Shown here piece after piece: positions 42,741-50,614 of a stretch of 64,000 bases of DNA. The position numbers and the translations under genes are program-made. The notes under the pieces were generated by a model. The model searched no databases and was not told the DNA's origin. It was given only the letters and a program-made list of their open reading frames with translations. How positions within the stretch are numbered: position 1 is the stretch's first letter; each line of letters starts with the position of its first letter. This stretch comes from Streptomyces longhuiensis (lineage in GTDB: Bacteria; Actinomycetota; Actinomycetes; Streptomycetales; Streptomycetaceae), in contig NZ_CP085173.1 of assembly GCF_020616555.1 (NCBI RefSeq), positions 4,723,501 through 4,787,500 on the forward strand. The letters run 5' to 3'.

Positions 42741-43091
42741 ATGACCACGGAGGCGACCGAGATCGTGGCCGACCACGACGGCGAGAACGTGACGGACCAC
42801 GACCGTGGGATCCACGGGTACCACCACCAGAAGGCCGAGCACCTCAAGCGCCTGCGCCGCATCGAGGGCCAGATCCGGGGCCTGCAGCGCATGGTCGACG
42901 AGGACGTCTACTGCATCGACATACTCACGCAGGTCTCCGCTTCCACCAAGGCCCTCCAGTCCTTCGCGCTCCAGCTCCTCGAGGAGCACCTGCGCCACTG
43001 CGTCGCCGACGCGGCGGTCAAGGGCGGCGACGAGATCGACGCGAAGGTCGAGGAGGCGACGAAGGCGATCGCGCGGATGCTGCGCACCTGA
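42741..43091 (+). CDS. csoR: CsoR-family copper-sensing repressor
   Basis: This 116-residue, all-helical repressor holds the Cu(I) ligand set Cys58, His83 and Cys87. The first is in VYCIDILTQV, the others in EEHLRHCV, with exact CsoR spacing (25 and 4). An N-terminal acidic/His-rich tail precedes the core (KAEHLKRLRRIEGQIRGLQRMV). Binding of Cu(I) releases DNA and turns on copper export and storage genes. The operator is just upstream, so it is autoregulated. No copper pump is in this window. A 20-bp inverted repeat follows. Confidence 0.95.
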   Translation: MTTEATEIVADHDGENVTDHDRGIHGYHHQKAEHLKRLRRIEGQIRGLQRMVDEDVYCIDILTQVSASTKALQSFALQLLEEHLRHCVADAAVKGGDEIDAKVEEATKAIARMLRT

Positions 43092-43137
43092 GACGCCCGG
43101 GACACGCACCGCGCGCCCTGCCCCTGTGAGATACGTG

Positions 43138-43179
43138 ACCCGTGAGGGGCGCGCCGGCCCCGGCGCGCCCCTCACGGGT
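43138..43179. terminator. 20-bp perfect inverted repeat between csoR and a convergent gene
   Basis: The left arm is 43138-43157 (ACCCGTGAGGGGCGCGCCGG) and the right arm is 43160-43179, fully complementary, with a 2-nt centre. It abuts the stop of the minus-strand gene at 43180 and can stop both transcripts. Confidence 0.85.
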
Positions 43180-43380
43180 TCAGGACTCCCGGGGCTCCCC
43201 GGCCCCCTCGTCCCGGGGCCACCGCTCCTCGGCGACCCTCAGCACCTCGTCGATACGGTCCGCACTGAGCCGGTCCTCATCCGCGGCCGACGCCGCGATG
43301 ATCAATTCACCGCACAGCTCGATCTCGGCGAGGGCGACGTGGTCATGAACCGCCGTGCCGCCCACCGGAGCCACGTCCAT
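43180..43380 (-). CDS. Small conserved-looking hypothetical protein (66 aa)
   Basis: This 66-residue protein begins MDVAPVGGTAVHDHVALAEI, has an ELCGELIIAASAADEDRLSADRID core that looks helical and acidic, and ends WPRDEGAGEPRES. No domain is recognised. It resembles small conserved Streptomyces proteins. ATG 43380 is preceded by GGAAGAGG. Its stop lies at the edge of the 20-bp terminator hairpin. Position between csoR and a lipoprotein gives no functional clue. Confidence 0.6.
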   Translation of the reverse strand: MDVAPVGGTAVHDHVALAEIELCGELIIAASAADEDRLSADRIDEVLRVAEERWPRDEGAGEPRES

Positions 43381-43477
43381 CACCTCTTCCAGCCGTAAGC
43401 CGTAGCCGTAACCGACTTCCTAGAGTAGGGAGCGGCCTACGCGCTGCGCATGGCACGGACGGACCATTTCCGGACGG

Positions 43478-44332
43478 CTAATTCTCGGCGATCTTCCCGG
43501 CGAAAATGTCCCTTGTGTCGGGAAGTTCGATATTCGCCGAAATCCCGAAGCCGTCGAGAAGAGTGGTGGACGCCACATCGACGACCTCCCGCTTCCCGCC
43601 CTTCCCCTTCACCGCAGCCGTCACCTTCGTATTCACGAAGCTGAACCGGTGGCGCACCTTCCTGATCCGGCCCTCGTCGTCGAGGTACACGTCGAACGGC
43701 ACCTGGTCCTTGGCGAACCCTTTCGCCGCGGCCGTCAGCGACTGCCGGCTCGCCGGGGAGGCGGCACGGGCGGCGGCCGCCATGTCGACGGTCCCGCGGT
43801 AGTGCCGGACCTCCGTCCCGTCGAGCTCGCTCTCCCCCATGTACGTCACCTTGCGCGCGCCCCGCAGCAGTTCGGCGGCGGCCAGCGGGTCCGTGGCCCC
43901 GCCCGTGACCAGGTTCCCGTCCGACATGGTGGCCGTGTCGACCCGCACCCACTTGTCGGCGGGCACCCCCGCGCCCCGGTTCTTCATGTACAGGGCGCCG
44001 GGCGCGAGGAGTTCGGTGATGGGCCGGTGTTCCTCGGCGCCGGAAGGATCCTGCGGAAGCACGACCTTCAACTGCCCGACGTGCGCCCGGTAGTCGTAGA
44101 CGCCCTCGCCCCTGATCGTGACGCGGGTCCCGCCGCTCGCCATCTCCATGGACGTACGGGCCTTGGAACTGCCCTCCCTGACCAGGCGGTCGGCCGCGTC
44201 GTGCACGGCGGCGGCGGACTCGGCCGGGCTCTCGTTGTCCGCCTCGGCGGCCGAACAGCCGGTGGCGAGGCCCATCAGTCCGACCGCCGCGGCCGCCGCG
44301 ACCGCCCGTGCTGCGCGTCCGTGCTGCACCAT
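43478..44332 (-). CDS. Secreted lipoprotein (LppX/LprG-like or DUF1396-like)
   Basis: This 284-residue lipoprotein has a signal peptide with lipobox LATGC (GLMGLATGCSAAEADN). A beta-rich mature domain follows (VRIRGEGVYDYRAHVGQLKVVL-like pattern, RPITELLAPGALYMKNRG, VTYMGESELDGTEVRHYRGTVDM, VPFDVYLDDEGRIRKVRHRF). The fold pattern resembles the LppX_LprAFG-type lipid-binding or DUF1396 lipoproteins, from memory. Start ATG 44332 gives a normal signal length. It is divergent from a small Cys-rich protein gene. Likely an envelope lipid carrier or an unknown-function surface protein. Confidence 0.75.
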   Translation of the reverse strand: MVQHGRAARAVAAAAAVGLMGLATGCSAAEADNESPAESAAAVHDAADRLVREGSSKARTSMEMASGGTRVTIRGEGVYDYRAHVGQLKVVLPQDPSGAEEHRPITELLAPGALYMKNRGAGVPADKWVRVDTATMSDGNLVTGGATDPLAAAELLRGARKVTYMGESELDGTEVRHYRGTVDMAAAARAASPASRQSLTAAAKGFAKDQVPFDVYLDDEGRIRKVRHRFSFVNTKVTAAVKGKGGKREVVDVASTTLLDGFGISANIELPDTRDIFAGKIAEN

Positions 44333-44428
44333 CGCCTGTCTGCCCCCAAGCCCTGTCCGAGCGTCCGCGGCCCCTCTGTCGACCGGATAACGACGGTTGC
44401 CTGCACCCGTCACGCGTACCGTTGAGCT

Positions 44429-44590
44429 GTGGCACAAGAGCAGTCCGAACTCCCCGAGACCCACCGAACGACCACGGCCGAACAAGGCCGCTTCTGCCTG
44501 GCCCGCTGCACCTGCGGCTGGCGCGGCCCCTCCCGCAGAGCCCGCTCCAAGGCGAGAACCGACGCCGAGGAGCACACGGCCGGCCCCTGA
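44429..44590 (+). CDS. Small Cys-containing protein (53 aa)
   Basis: A 53-codon frame from GTG 44429 reads VAQEQSELPETHRTTTAEQG and then RFCLARCTCGWRGPSRRARS, ending KARTDAEEHTAGP. It has three clustered Cys (CLARCTC) followed by a basic helix, similar to small conserved Streptomyces proteins with a CxCGW pattern. A -10-like TACCGT lies about six bases before GTG, suggesting a leaderless start. The frame's codon third positions are GC-rich as in real genes. It overlaps nothing else on this strand and precedes the FAD oxidoreductase by 71 nt. Confidence 0.6.
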   Translation: MAQEQSELPETHRTTTAEQGRFCLARCTCGWRGPSRRARSKARTDAEEHTAGP

Positions 44591-44661
44591 CCCGACCCCC
44601 GGCGTGGAACCCCGCGCTCCCCACAGACGTCTCGTACCCCGGGAACCAACGGGAGGCGTCC

Positions 44662-46230
44662 ATGGATCGGCGTACGTTCATCGCAGTCGGCGCGGCCACC
44701 GTCACGGCAGGTGCGGCCACGGCGTGCAGCACCGGCGCGGCGGGGGCCGGCGGGCGGACCACGCCCAGCGCGACGACCAGCGCGCCCATCCGCACCACCA
44801 GCGCGAGCGCCTCCGCCTCGGCGAACCTCAAGGCACTCGCCAAGGACCTCGACGGCACCCTCGTCACCCCCGGCCAGGCCAAGTGGGCGGCCGCGCGCCA
44901 GCTCTACAACACCCGCTTCGACAGCCTGAAGCCCACCGCCGTCGCCTACGTCGCCCACCCCGACGACATCCGCACCACCCTCGCCTACGCGCGGGCCCAC
45001 CACGTCCCCGTCTCGATCCGCAACGGCGGCCACTCGTACGCGGGCTGGTCGTCCGGCGACGGCCGTCTGATCCTCGACGTGTCCAAGCTCTCCACGATCA
45101 GGGCTTCGGGGAGCGAGGCCGTGGTGGGCGCGGGCGCCAAGCTCATCGACGTGTACCGCGCCCTCGCCGCGAAGGGCGTCACCATCCCCGCCGGCTCCTG
45201 CCCCACCGTCGGCGTCTCCGGCCTCACCCTCGGCGGCGGCCACGGCGTCGTCTCCCGCGCCTACGGCCTGACCTGCGACAGCCTCACCCAGGCCACGCTG
45301 ATCACGGCGGACGGCAAGCAGGTCGTCGCGAACAAGAGCGAGAACAAGGACCTGTTCTGGGCCCTGCGCGGCGCGGGCAACGGCAACTTCGGCGTGGTCA
45401 CCGAGCTCCGCTTCCGCACGCACCCCGCCCCGCAGGCCGTCTCCGCGTACATGACCTGGCCCTGGTCGAAGGCCACGGCCGTCCTCAAGGCCTGGCAGGA
45501 GTGGGGCCCCTCGCAGCCCGACGAGATCTGGTCGTCCTGCCACATAGCCAACGCGGTGGGTGGCCGGCCGACCATCTCGATCGCCGCGTTCTCCCTCGGC
45601 ACGTACCGCGAGCTCCAGAACGCCGTCGACCGCCTCGCCGACGGCCCCGGCGGCCCCGGCCCCGCGTCGAACGTCTCCCTCAAGCGGCGCTCCTACGAGG
45701 AGTCGATGGAGGTGTACGCGGGCTGCTCGGCGTTCGCCGAGGACGCGATGTGCCATCTGCCGGGCACCACCCCGGGCCGCAGCACCCAGGGGGCGCTGGG
45801 GCGCGAGACGTACGCGGCCCGCTCGGACTTCTTCGACCGCTCGATCTCCTCGGCCGGCATCCGCGCCCTGTTCGCCAAGATGGAGAACGTCACCTCGGGC
45901 GCCGGCAGCATCGCGCTGACCGCCCTCGGCGGGGCGATCAACCGCGTCGACCCGACCGCCACCGCCTTCGTGCACCGGCGCTCCCGGATGCTCGCGCAGT
46001 ACATCGTGTCCTGGCGGGCCGGAACGTCCGGCTCCACGGCCCGCGGCTGGCTCGACTCCACCCACGCGGCGATGCGCCCGTACGCGTCGGGGGCGGCGTA
46101 CCAGAACTACACGGACCCGACGCTGACGGACTGGCGCAAGGCGTACTACGGCGACGCGGCCGCACGCCTGACGACGGTCAAGAAGCAGTACGACCCGAAC
46201 CGCTTCTTCACGTTCCCGCAGGCGCTCTGA
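44662..46230 (+). CDS. FAD-linked BBE-type oxidoreductase (bicovalent flavin)
   Basis: This 522-residue enzyme has a twin-Arg-like signal (MDRRTFIAVGAATVTAGAAT followed by ACST) that may also be lipidated. The mature part is an FAD-binding PCMH domain plus a C-terminal BBE domain (NRFFTFPQAL end). Both covalent FAD anchors are present: His124 (RNGGHSYAGWSSGD) and Cys205 (GLTCDSLTQATL). Bicovalent flavin oxidases act on sugars or secondary metabolites. ATG 44662 has GGGAGG five bases upstream. Substrate is not known. It is followed by a hairpin. Confidence 0.9.
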   Translation: MDRRTFIAVGAATVTAGAATACSTGAAGAGGRTTPSATTSAPIRTTSASASASANLKALAKDLDGTLVTPGQAKWAAARQLYNTRFDSLKPTAVAYVAHPDDIRTTLAYARAHHVPVSIRNGGHSYAGWSSGDGRLILDVSKLSTIRASGSEAVVGAGAKLIDVYRALAAKGVTIPAGSCPTVGVSGLTLGGGHGVVSRAYGLTCDSLTQATLITADGKQVVANKSENKDLFWALRGAGNGNFGVVTELRFRTHPAPQAVSAYMTWPWSKATAVLKAWQEWGPSQPDEIWSSCHIANAVGGRPTISIAAFSLGTYRELQNAVDRLADGPGGPGPASNVSLKRRSYEESMEVYAGCSAFAEDAMCHLPGTTPGRSTQGALGRETYAARSDFFDRSISSAGIRALFAKMENVTSGAGSIALTALGGAINRVDPTATAFVHRRSRMLAQYIVSWRAGTSGSTARGWLDSTHAAMRPYASGAAYQNYTDPTLTDWRKAYYGDAAARLTTVKKQYDPNRFFTFPQAL

Positions 46231-46259
46231 GCGCCCCCTGATCTGAGCGCGCCCATGAT

Positions 46260-46279
46260 CCGCGCCCCGAGGGGCGCGG
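46260..46279 (+). terminator. Short hairpin after the flavin oxidoreductase
   Basis: CCGCGCCCC (46260-46268) pairs with GGGGCGCGG (46271-46279) around a 2-nt centre, 30 nt after the stop. Confidence 0.5.
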
Positions 46280-46408
46280 GAAACCGCGCGCTCCGCCGCC
46301 ACCGGGCCGGCACCACGCGCGGCCGTTGCGGCGGTAAGCGCCCCCCGGACGGCTCAGGCAACACGCCCTCGGCTGGCCCAATCGGGGGCGCCGGGGTCCG
46401 CTGGAATC

Positions 46409-46693
46409 ATGAACAAGCCCCGGATACCCCGCATAGCCGCCGTCTTCGCGATCGCCGCCGCCGCGTTCGCCCTGGGCATCACGACCGCCGCCGTCACCGA
46501 CGACGGCTCGGACCACCCCGCCGCGGGCTCCCTCGCGGTCACCTCCGGCGCCGTGGCGCTCGCCGGTGCCGCCGGCGGCACCGTCCTCCTGTGCCGACGT
46601 GCGGCAGAAGAGACTAAGCGGCCAGATCCCGCTCTTCCGACTCACGAGCCTCAGGAATCTCCACCGTCTCCCGAGCCGACGGCGCAGCGCTAG
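46409..46693 (+). CDS. Small hypothetical membrane protein (94 aa)
   Basis: This 94-residue protein begins MNKPRIPRIAAVFAIAAAAF, has one or two hydrophobic helices (about 8-27 and 40-60) and a polar Pro/Glu-rich tail. No family is recognised. The start ATG 46409 has no strong ribosome site. Its last 80 bases overlap, in antisense, the 3' end of the PAP2 gene. Codon use looks typical, but the overlap makes one of the two ends uncertain. I keep it at moderate confidence. Confidence 0.45.
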   Translation: MNKPRIPRIAAVFAIAAAAFALGITTAAVTDDGSDHPAAGSLAVTSGAVALAGAAGGTVLLCRRAAEETKRPDPALPTHEPQESPPSPEPTAQR

Positions 46694-47333
46694 GCGACCA
46701 CACCAGCCACCGCAGCCGCGTCGTCCGACCGACGGCGCGCGCCAGAGGGGTGAGCAGCGCGGACGCGAGCGGCGACAGGAGCAGCGCCACCGCCGTGCCG
46801 AGGGCGAATCCACCGACGACGTCCGTCGGGTAGTGCACGCCCATGAAGACCCGGCAGAACCCTTCGAGCACCGCGAGCCCCAGCCCGATGAGCCCGAACT
46901 TCCGGTGGGCGACGAAGAGGCCGGCGCCGATGGCCATGGCGAGCGTCGCGTGATCGCTGACGAAGGAGAAGTCCGACTTGCCGCTGACCAGGACGTCGAG
47001 GCCGTCGTGGTCGGTGAAGGGCCTGGGCCGTTCGACGAAGCTGCGGATCGGCACGTTCACCAGGACGGCGATCCCGGCGGCGAGCGGCGCCCACACGACG
47101 GAGGCGACGGACGAGGCGGCGTCGTCGAGCGAGTCCTGCTTCCGCACGCCCCACCAGCACCACAGCGTGAGCAGCACGAGCGCGAGCAGCAGCCCGTACT
47201 CACCGACGAACGCCATGGTGCTGTCGACCCAGCCGGGGGCGTCCTTCGCCAGGCCGTTGATGTCGTAGAGCAGACCGACGTCGGGGTTGGACCCGGAGGC
47301 CCCGAGTGCCGAGAGTCCAGCCAGTCCAGCCAT
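46614..47333 (-). CDS. PAP2-family phosphatase
   Basis: This 239-residue membrane phosphatase has about five transmembrane helices. The three-part PAP2 motif is present: SFVERPRPFTD (motif 1, RP core), FVSDHATLA (motif 2, SxxH-like with SDH) and CRVFMGVHYPTDVVGG (motif 3, R...H...D). Such enzymes remove phosphate from lipid pyrophosphates such as undecaprenyl-PP or phosphatidic acid. Start ATG 47333 has a weak ribosome site. The polar C-terminal tail (SAAPSARETVEIPEARESEERDLAA) overlaps the small plus-strand gene in antisense. Confidence 0.88.
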   Translation of the reverse strand: MAGLAGLSALGASGSNPDVGLLYDINGLAKDAPGWVDSTMAFVGEYGLLLALVLLTLWCWWGVRKQDSLDDAASSVASVVWAPLAAGIAVLVNVPIRSFVERPRPFTDHDGLDVLVSGKSDFSFVSDHATLAMAIGAGLFVAHRKFGLIGLGLAVLEGFCRVFMGVHYPTDVVGGFALGTAVALLLSPLASALLTPLARAVGRTTRLRWLVWSPSAAPSARETVEIPEARESEERDLAA

Positions 47334-47568
47334 CTCGCCGCGGCCCCTTCGTCTTGCTGCTCAGTGGGCGCACACAGTCGTGCGCCGCTCGTCCACCCCC
47401 GTGGTCATAGATCCGCGGTCTTCGTCGATCCGCGATCGGCTCAGGAAAAGGAACGCACGGTCCCCTCTCCTTCGTTCCACAATCCACGGAATGATCACGT
47501 AGACGTTATCGAAGAGAGACACGAAGCCGCAGCTCAGGGCAGGGCTCTGACGGAGAGTTCCGGCCACG

Positions 47569-48597
47569 TCACACTTCGGGGTTTCCGTCCGGCCTCTCGC
47601 TCGGCACGGCCTTCGCACCATCTTCGGTCACCCGTGTCGCCCCGAAATAGTCGGGTGTGTCGACCGGGTCGAACCGGATCACGGCACCCGGACGCGGCGC
47701 GTCGATCATGTAGCCGCCGCCCACGTAGATCCCGACGTGCCGGATCGCACGGCTGTCGGTGAGATCGTCCGAGAAGAAAACGAGATCCCCCGGCAGCAGC
47801 TCGTCCCGCTTGGGATGCGGCCCGGCGTTGTACTGGTCGTTCGCGACCCGCGGCAGCTCGATCCCGACCTCCCGGTACGCGGCGAGCGTCAGCCCCGAGC
47901 AGTCGAACCGGCCGCCCTGATCGGCGGTCCCGTTCCCGCCCCACAGGTACTCGGTCCCGAGCTTCTTCTGCGCGTAGTAGATGGCACCCGCAGCCTGCTG
48001 CGAGGGCTGCACCCGGCCGACCGGCCGCGCGAAGCTCTTCTCCAGGTTCGTGATCGTCTTCACGTAGTTCTGCGTCTCGCGGTACGGCGGCACGCCCCCG
48101 TACTTGATGACGGCGTACGCGCCCGCGTTGTACGCGGCGAGCATGTTCTCGGTCTGATTGCCCGGCGCGTCCTTCACGTACTTGGCGAGCGAGCAGTCGT
48201 ACGAGGCCGCGGACGGAATGGCGTCCTTCGGATCCCAGATGTCCCGGTCCCCGTCCCCGTCCCCGTCGACCCCGTGCGCGGCCCACGTCCCCGGGATGAA
48301 CTGCGCTATCCCGAGCGCCTTCGCCGGGCTCTTCGCGTTCGGGTTGAACCCGCTCTCCTGATAGAGCTGCGCGGCGAGCAGCGCCGGATTGATCGCGGGG
48401 CAGAGGTTCCCCCACTCCTGCACGATCGACTGGTACGCGCTGGGCACGGCGCCCTTGGCGAGCCCCACGGCCCCCTTGCCGACCCCGCTGGCGAGACTGC
48501 CGGCTGCCATGAACGTACCGACGACGAGCAGCGTCACGAACCCGGTCCCCCCGGCGGCGAGCGCACCCCCGACGACCCACGCCTTACGCACCGTCAA
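47569..48597 (-). CDS. Lytic transglycosylase and NlpC/P60 peptidoglycan hydrolase
   Basis: This 342-residue cell-wall enzyme has an N-terminal membrane anchor (about 7-33). An SLT lytic transglycosylase domain follows, with Glu81 in QLYQESGFNPNAKSPAKALGIAQFIPGTW and AAYNAGAYAVIKYGG, then an NlpC/P60 endopeptidase domain with Cys233 (RFDCSGLTLAAYREVG) and His in RHVGIYVGGG. It opens peptidoglycan glycan and peptide bonds. It is divergent from the type IV secretion-like genes and is the kind of hydrolase such systems use to cross the wall (VirB1-like role, inference). Between the domains lies a Gln/Pro linker. Confidence 0.93.
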   Translation of the reverse strand: MTVRKAWVVGGALAAGGTGFVTLLVVGTFMAAGSLASGVGKGAVGLAKGAVPSAYQSIVQEWGNLCPAINPALLAAQLYQESGFNPNAKSPAKALGIAQFIPGTWAAHGVDGDGDGDRDIWDPKDAIPSAASYDCSLAKYVKDAPGNQTENMLAAYNAGAYAVIKYGGVPPYRETQNYVKTITNLEKSFARPVGRVQPSQQAAGAIYYAQKKLGTEYLWGGNGTADQGGRFDCSGLTLAAYREVGIELPRVANDQYNAGPHPKRDELLPGDLVFFSDDLTDSRAIRHVGIYVGGGYMIDAPRPGAVIRFDPVDTPDYFGATRVTEDGAKAVPSERPDGNPEV

Positions 48598-49350
48598 CCG
48601 CCCCTCGAAGCCCGGTAGTACGCCGGGCCTCAGTGTAGGTGGGCAGGGTTCTCACCGGCCCTCATCGCAAGGACGCACCCCCCGGATTGTCCGAATCACG
48701 CACACGGGCCCCGACGCCGTCGCCGCTCTCGTCCGGCGGGCGCGGGGGCGGTCGCGCGTCTCGCTCGCGGCCGCGGCCCGTCGGGGGGCCGATGCCCCTT
48801 CGCTTGACCGGGATCTGCCACTCGCACCCCTATGGACAGCCCGCCCCAGGACACCTTCCACGAAAGCCCAGCTGGGGCAGTGCCCTCCTGGCAGCGCTCT
48901 CATGACCGGCGGCAGAGCTCTCAATGACTGGCAGATTCGGGCCAGTTCCCGTCCACGACGAAGAAATCAGCCCGCCCCGCCCGCATCCAAACCGGCCCGC
49001 ACCCGGCAGCCCGCCTCCCCCCGTCACCCAATCCGCTTTCATCGGTGACCTCCGGGAAGGACGCCCCATGCCCCACGACGACGCATCCGGTGACCGCCGG
49101 TGAGTGGCCAACGAATCGTCACCGTCCAGGTCACGGCGCAGACCTGACGTTCATTGCCCGGAGTGACGCAGCGTGATACACAGAGTGACCGTACGTTCCG
49201 TCGTATACGCAACCATGTGAAGACGTTGGAACTCAGCCAAGGAATGGCGCCAAGTCGGCAGGCATCCGCGGCGATCTGGGCAAGAATGGGCCTGACCTCT
49301 GCGCTGCGGCGGGGGCGACAGAACTACCCACTTGGGGCGGTGAGTTACAC
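48598..49350. other. 753-bp intergenic region, no convincing gene
   Basis: The region between the divergent wall hydrolase and the first type IV-like gene has no frame with credible start and codon pattern. A tiny 11-codon frame at about 49068-49103 (MPHDDASGDRR) has GGGAAGG upstream, but is too short to call. AT content rises between 49150 and 49260 (TGATACACAGAGTGACCGTA, CGTCGTATACGC), the likely promoter region of the downstream operon. I could not assign a -35/-10 pair. Confidence 0.5.
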
Positions 49351-49659
49351 ATGCTGCTGGCAGCCGGCAAGGGCAACATCGACACCATCATCGGCGGGAT
49401 CGCCCCCGACTGGGGCCCATTCCAGAACCTGGGCAAGGAAGCACAGGTGATGGTCGAGGTCGTGATGGCGGTGGCGATCCTGCTGTGCCTGGGCATCGCC
49501 ATCTGGGGCGCGGCCAAGCAACGGATCGGCGCGACGGCCCTGCGCGACACCTTCAGCGCCGAGCAGGGCAAGGGCCTCATCATCGCGGGGCTGACCGGCG
49601 TCTTCATCATCGGCTCGCTCGGCACGCTCTTCACCATCGTGTACGGCATGGCGATCTAG
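49351..49659 (+). CDS. Small two-helix membrane protein, pilin/VirB2-like position
   Basis: This 102-residue protein has two transmembrane helices (about 34-55 and 75-99) with a short polar linker (KQRIGATALRDTFSAEQGKG), the layout of VirB2/TrbC-type pilin subunits or small T4SS membrane proteins. There is no clear cleavable signal peptide. It lies first in the plus-strand cluster, ahead of VirB8- and VirB6-like genes. Role by position only: channel or pilus component. Confidence 0.65.
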   Translation: MLLAAGKGNIDTIIGGIAPDWGPFQNLGKEAQVMVEVVMAVAILLCLGIAIWGAAKQRIGATALRDTFSAEQGKGLIIAGLTGVFIIGSLGTLFTIVYGMAI

Positions 49660-49801
49660 CCCTGTTCCGCCCGCTCCGGTCTCATCTGCACTGAGGTTGC
49701 AACTCCCTGATGTCGAGTCACCACACCGCGCCCGCGCGGAAAGCAGCGCGGCTACCGTCGTACGTGGCGGTTCAGCACGAGCCTGAGGGGGCGTACGCGG
49801 G

Positions 49802-50614
49802 ATGAGTCCGGGCGACGGCAACGACGACGACCTCTACGGCGGCACAGGTCAGACCCGCACGCGCCTGCCCGACGGGGGTCAGGGCGACATGTACGGGGGC
49901 ACCGCGCGCAGACCCGCCCGCTCTTCGTCGCGCAGCCTCATCACGGTGGTCGGAGTAGTGGTCCTCCTCGTCGCGGCGATCGCCTTCGCCAACCGCGGAG
50001 ACGATGCGTCGTCCGACGGCGCGAGCGACAAGAAGCCGGGCACGTCCCCGACGGCCCCCACGGGGACGAAGGCGGTCGCGTCGGGGTTCGCCCATGACGA
50101 GCAGGGGGCGCAGAGCGCTGCGGCGAATTATGCGGTGGCTCTCGGCTCCGCCGAGATGTTCGACAAGAGCCGCCGTCACTCGATCGTCGATTCCGTCTAC
50201 GCCCCTGACGTCGCGGCCGACCGCCAGGCCAGTCTCGACAAGGTCTATGCCCAGGAGGCCTTCCTGTCCAGCATCGGCCTGAACAAAGACGGTTCGGCGC
50301 CCGGCGGATCGACGTTCGTCTCGCGGATCATCCCCGTCGGCACGAAGGCCGTGAAGTTCGCCGACGACAGCGCCACCGTGGACATCTGGTACTCCTCCCT
50401 CTTCGGCCTGGCCGGCACGGACACCAAGAACCCCGTGTCCGAGAGCTGGTTCACCAACACGTACGAGCTGCGGTGGACCGGCGGCGACTGGAAGGTCACG
50501 GACTTTCAGCAGAAGGACGGACCCGTGCCGGTCGGCCGCGACCAAAGGGCCTCCACCGCGGACGACATGGCGAAGGCTGTAGAGCAGTACGGAGGGTTCA
50601 CGTATGCCCGGTAG
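49802..50614 (+). CDS. VirB8/TcpC-like bitopic membrane protein
   Basis: This 270-residue protein has a polar Gly/Asp-rich cytoplasmic part containing two DLYGGT/DMYGGT repeats (about 10-36). One transmembrane helix (about 46-64) and an extracytoplasmic domain of about 190 residues follow (SAAANYAVALGSAEMF ... TYELRWTGGDWKVTDFQ). The domain pattern (NTF2-like helix then beta-sheet ending in WKVTDF) fits VirB8/TcpC-type assembly factors of type IV secretion. ATG 49802. The next gene overlaps its stop by 11 bases. Confidence 0.7.
   Translation: MSPGDGNDDDLYGGTGQTRTRLPDGGQGDMYGGTARRPARSSSRSLITVVGVVVLLVAAIAFANRGDDASSDGASDKKPGTSPTAPTGTKAVASGFAHDEQGAQSAAANYAVALGSAEMFDKSRRHSIVDSVYAPDVAADRQASLDKVYAQEAFLSSIGLNKDGSAPGGSTFVSRIIPVGTKAVKFADDSATVDIWYSSLFGLAGTDTKNPVSESWFTNTYELRWTGGDWKVTDFQQKDGPVPVGRDQRASTADDMAKAVEQYGGFTYAR

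Noticed and set aside
40477..42744. 755-codon plus-strand frame over pstB 3' end, the Pit transporter and DUF47 genes
   Set aside because: It crosses a strong terminator and is antisense to two genes with diagnostic motifs.
49068..49103. 11-codon frame MPHDDASGDRR with GGGAAGG upstream
   Set aside because: Too short to support without conservation or translation data.
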